The translations under genes were made by a program, and so were the position numbers. Shown here in pieces: positions 5,773 to 5,895 of a stretch of DNA of 5,895 bases. Source of the DNA: Holosporales bacterium. GTDB taxonomy: Bacteria > Pseudomonadota > Alphaproteobacteria > RUG11792. Within the stretch, counting starts at the first letter, position 1, and every line of letters starts with the position of its first letter. The stretch covers positions 1-5,895 of the forward strand of contig JAISOC010000106.1 of assembly GCA_031275915.1 (NCBI GenBank), written 5' to 3'. The notes below the pieces were generated by a model. The model did not search any database, had not been told where the DNA came from, and saw nothing but the letters and a program-made list of their open reading frames with translations.

Positions 5773-5895
5773 TTATGTTATACTCGGATTGGCTTCCAAC
5801 CGAGTAATTTTTGAAACCAATTTAGCCTGAAAAAGCCCGCGCCATAAGCCATTCAACAATTTAAGACTACTCGTTTGTAGTGTTGCACAACTATA
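5773..5895 (-). CDS. Unidentified open frame, 3' end only (runs off right edge)
   Basis: On the minus strand one frame stays open for 40 codons from the edge to a TAA at 5773-5775, while the other two contain stops. The predicted end reads about L-W-R-G-L-F-Q-A-K-L-V-S-K-I-T-R-L-E-A-N-P-S-I-T. I do not recognise it. In favour: the minus-strand terminator begins 12 nt beyond the stop. Against: the length is short, no family is evident, and a plus-strand terminator hairpin (5782-5812) lies inside it. It may be the end of a real gene, a remnant or chance. Confidence 0.25.
   Translation of the reverse strand, partial: YSCATLQTSSLKLLNGLWRGLFQAKLVSKITRLEANPSIT
5782..5812 (+). terminator. Intrinsic terminator downstream of the acyl-CoA synthetase
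   Basis: ACTCGG (5782-5787) pairs with CCGAGT (5800-5805), and inside it TTGG (5789-5792) pairs with CCAA (5796-5799) around a CTT loop, leaving one bulged A. The stem has 10 bp and is followed by AATTTTT. It is correctly oriented for plus-strand transcription, 70 nt after the acyl-CoA synthetase stop codon. Confidence 0.6.

Overview
The window looks like chromosomal sequence from an AT-rich alphaproteobacterium, most likely a host-associated lineage of the Rickettsiales or Holosporales type. Support: the lysyl-tRNA synthetase is the archaeal-type class I enzyme, as is usual in Alphaproteobacteria. Both tRNA genes look alphaproteobacterial and encode their CCA ends. The EF-P loop is PGKGG, and codon use is strongly AT-biased with many AGA/AGG arginines. 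The placement is inference from recalled family features; no 16S or database match was available.

Layout, left to right. Positions 1-1259 hold a minus-strand block read right to left: elongator tRNA-Met(CAU), then efp (elongation factor P), then the 5' part of a class I lysyl-tRNA synthetase that runs off the left edge. Gaps are short (24 and 9 nt) and a plausible promoter sits just upstream of the tRNA, so this looks like one translation-related transcription unit. Positions 1392-1862 hold the only plus-strand gene on the left side. It encodes a small, probably secreted protein with three copies of a G-A/T-P-x-x-x-F-x-P repeat that I do not recognise. It sits between two minus-strand tRNA genes. 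Positions 1907-3602 hold a membrane-bound phosphoethanolamine transferase of the EptA/CptA/MCR superfamily, with tRNA-Ser(CGA) starting 6 nt after its stop codon on the same strand.

Positions 3603-3788 are a divergent promoter region. Positions 3789-5711 hold an acetyl-CoA-synthetase-family enzyme on the plus strand, complete and well conserved. However, all four residues that line the acetyl pocket in characterised Acs are replaced, so its substrate may not be acetate. Positions 5712-5895 contain two hairpins, one oriented as a terminator for each strand, and an unidentified open frame entering from the right edge on the minus strand.

There is no sign of CRISPR arrays, insertion-sequence ends, rRNA or phage genes. 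The most interesting items are the repeat-containing secreted protein, the remodelled acyl-CoA synthetase pocket, and unusual bases in both tRNAs (C55 in tRNA-Met; an A12-C23 mismatch in tRNA-Ser).
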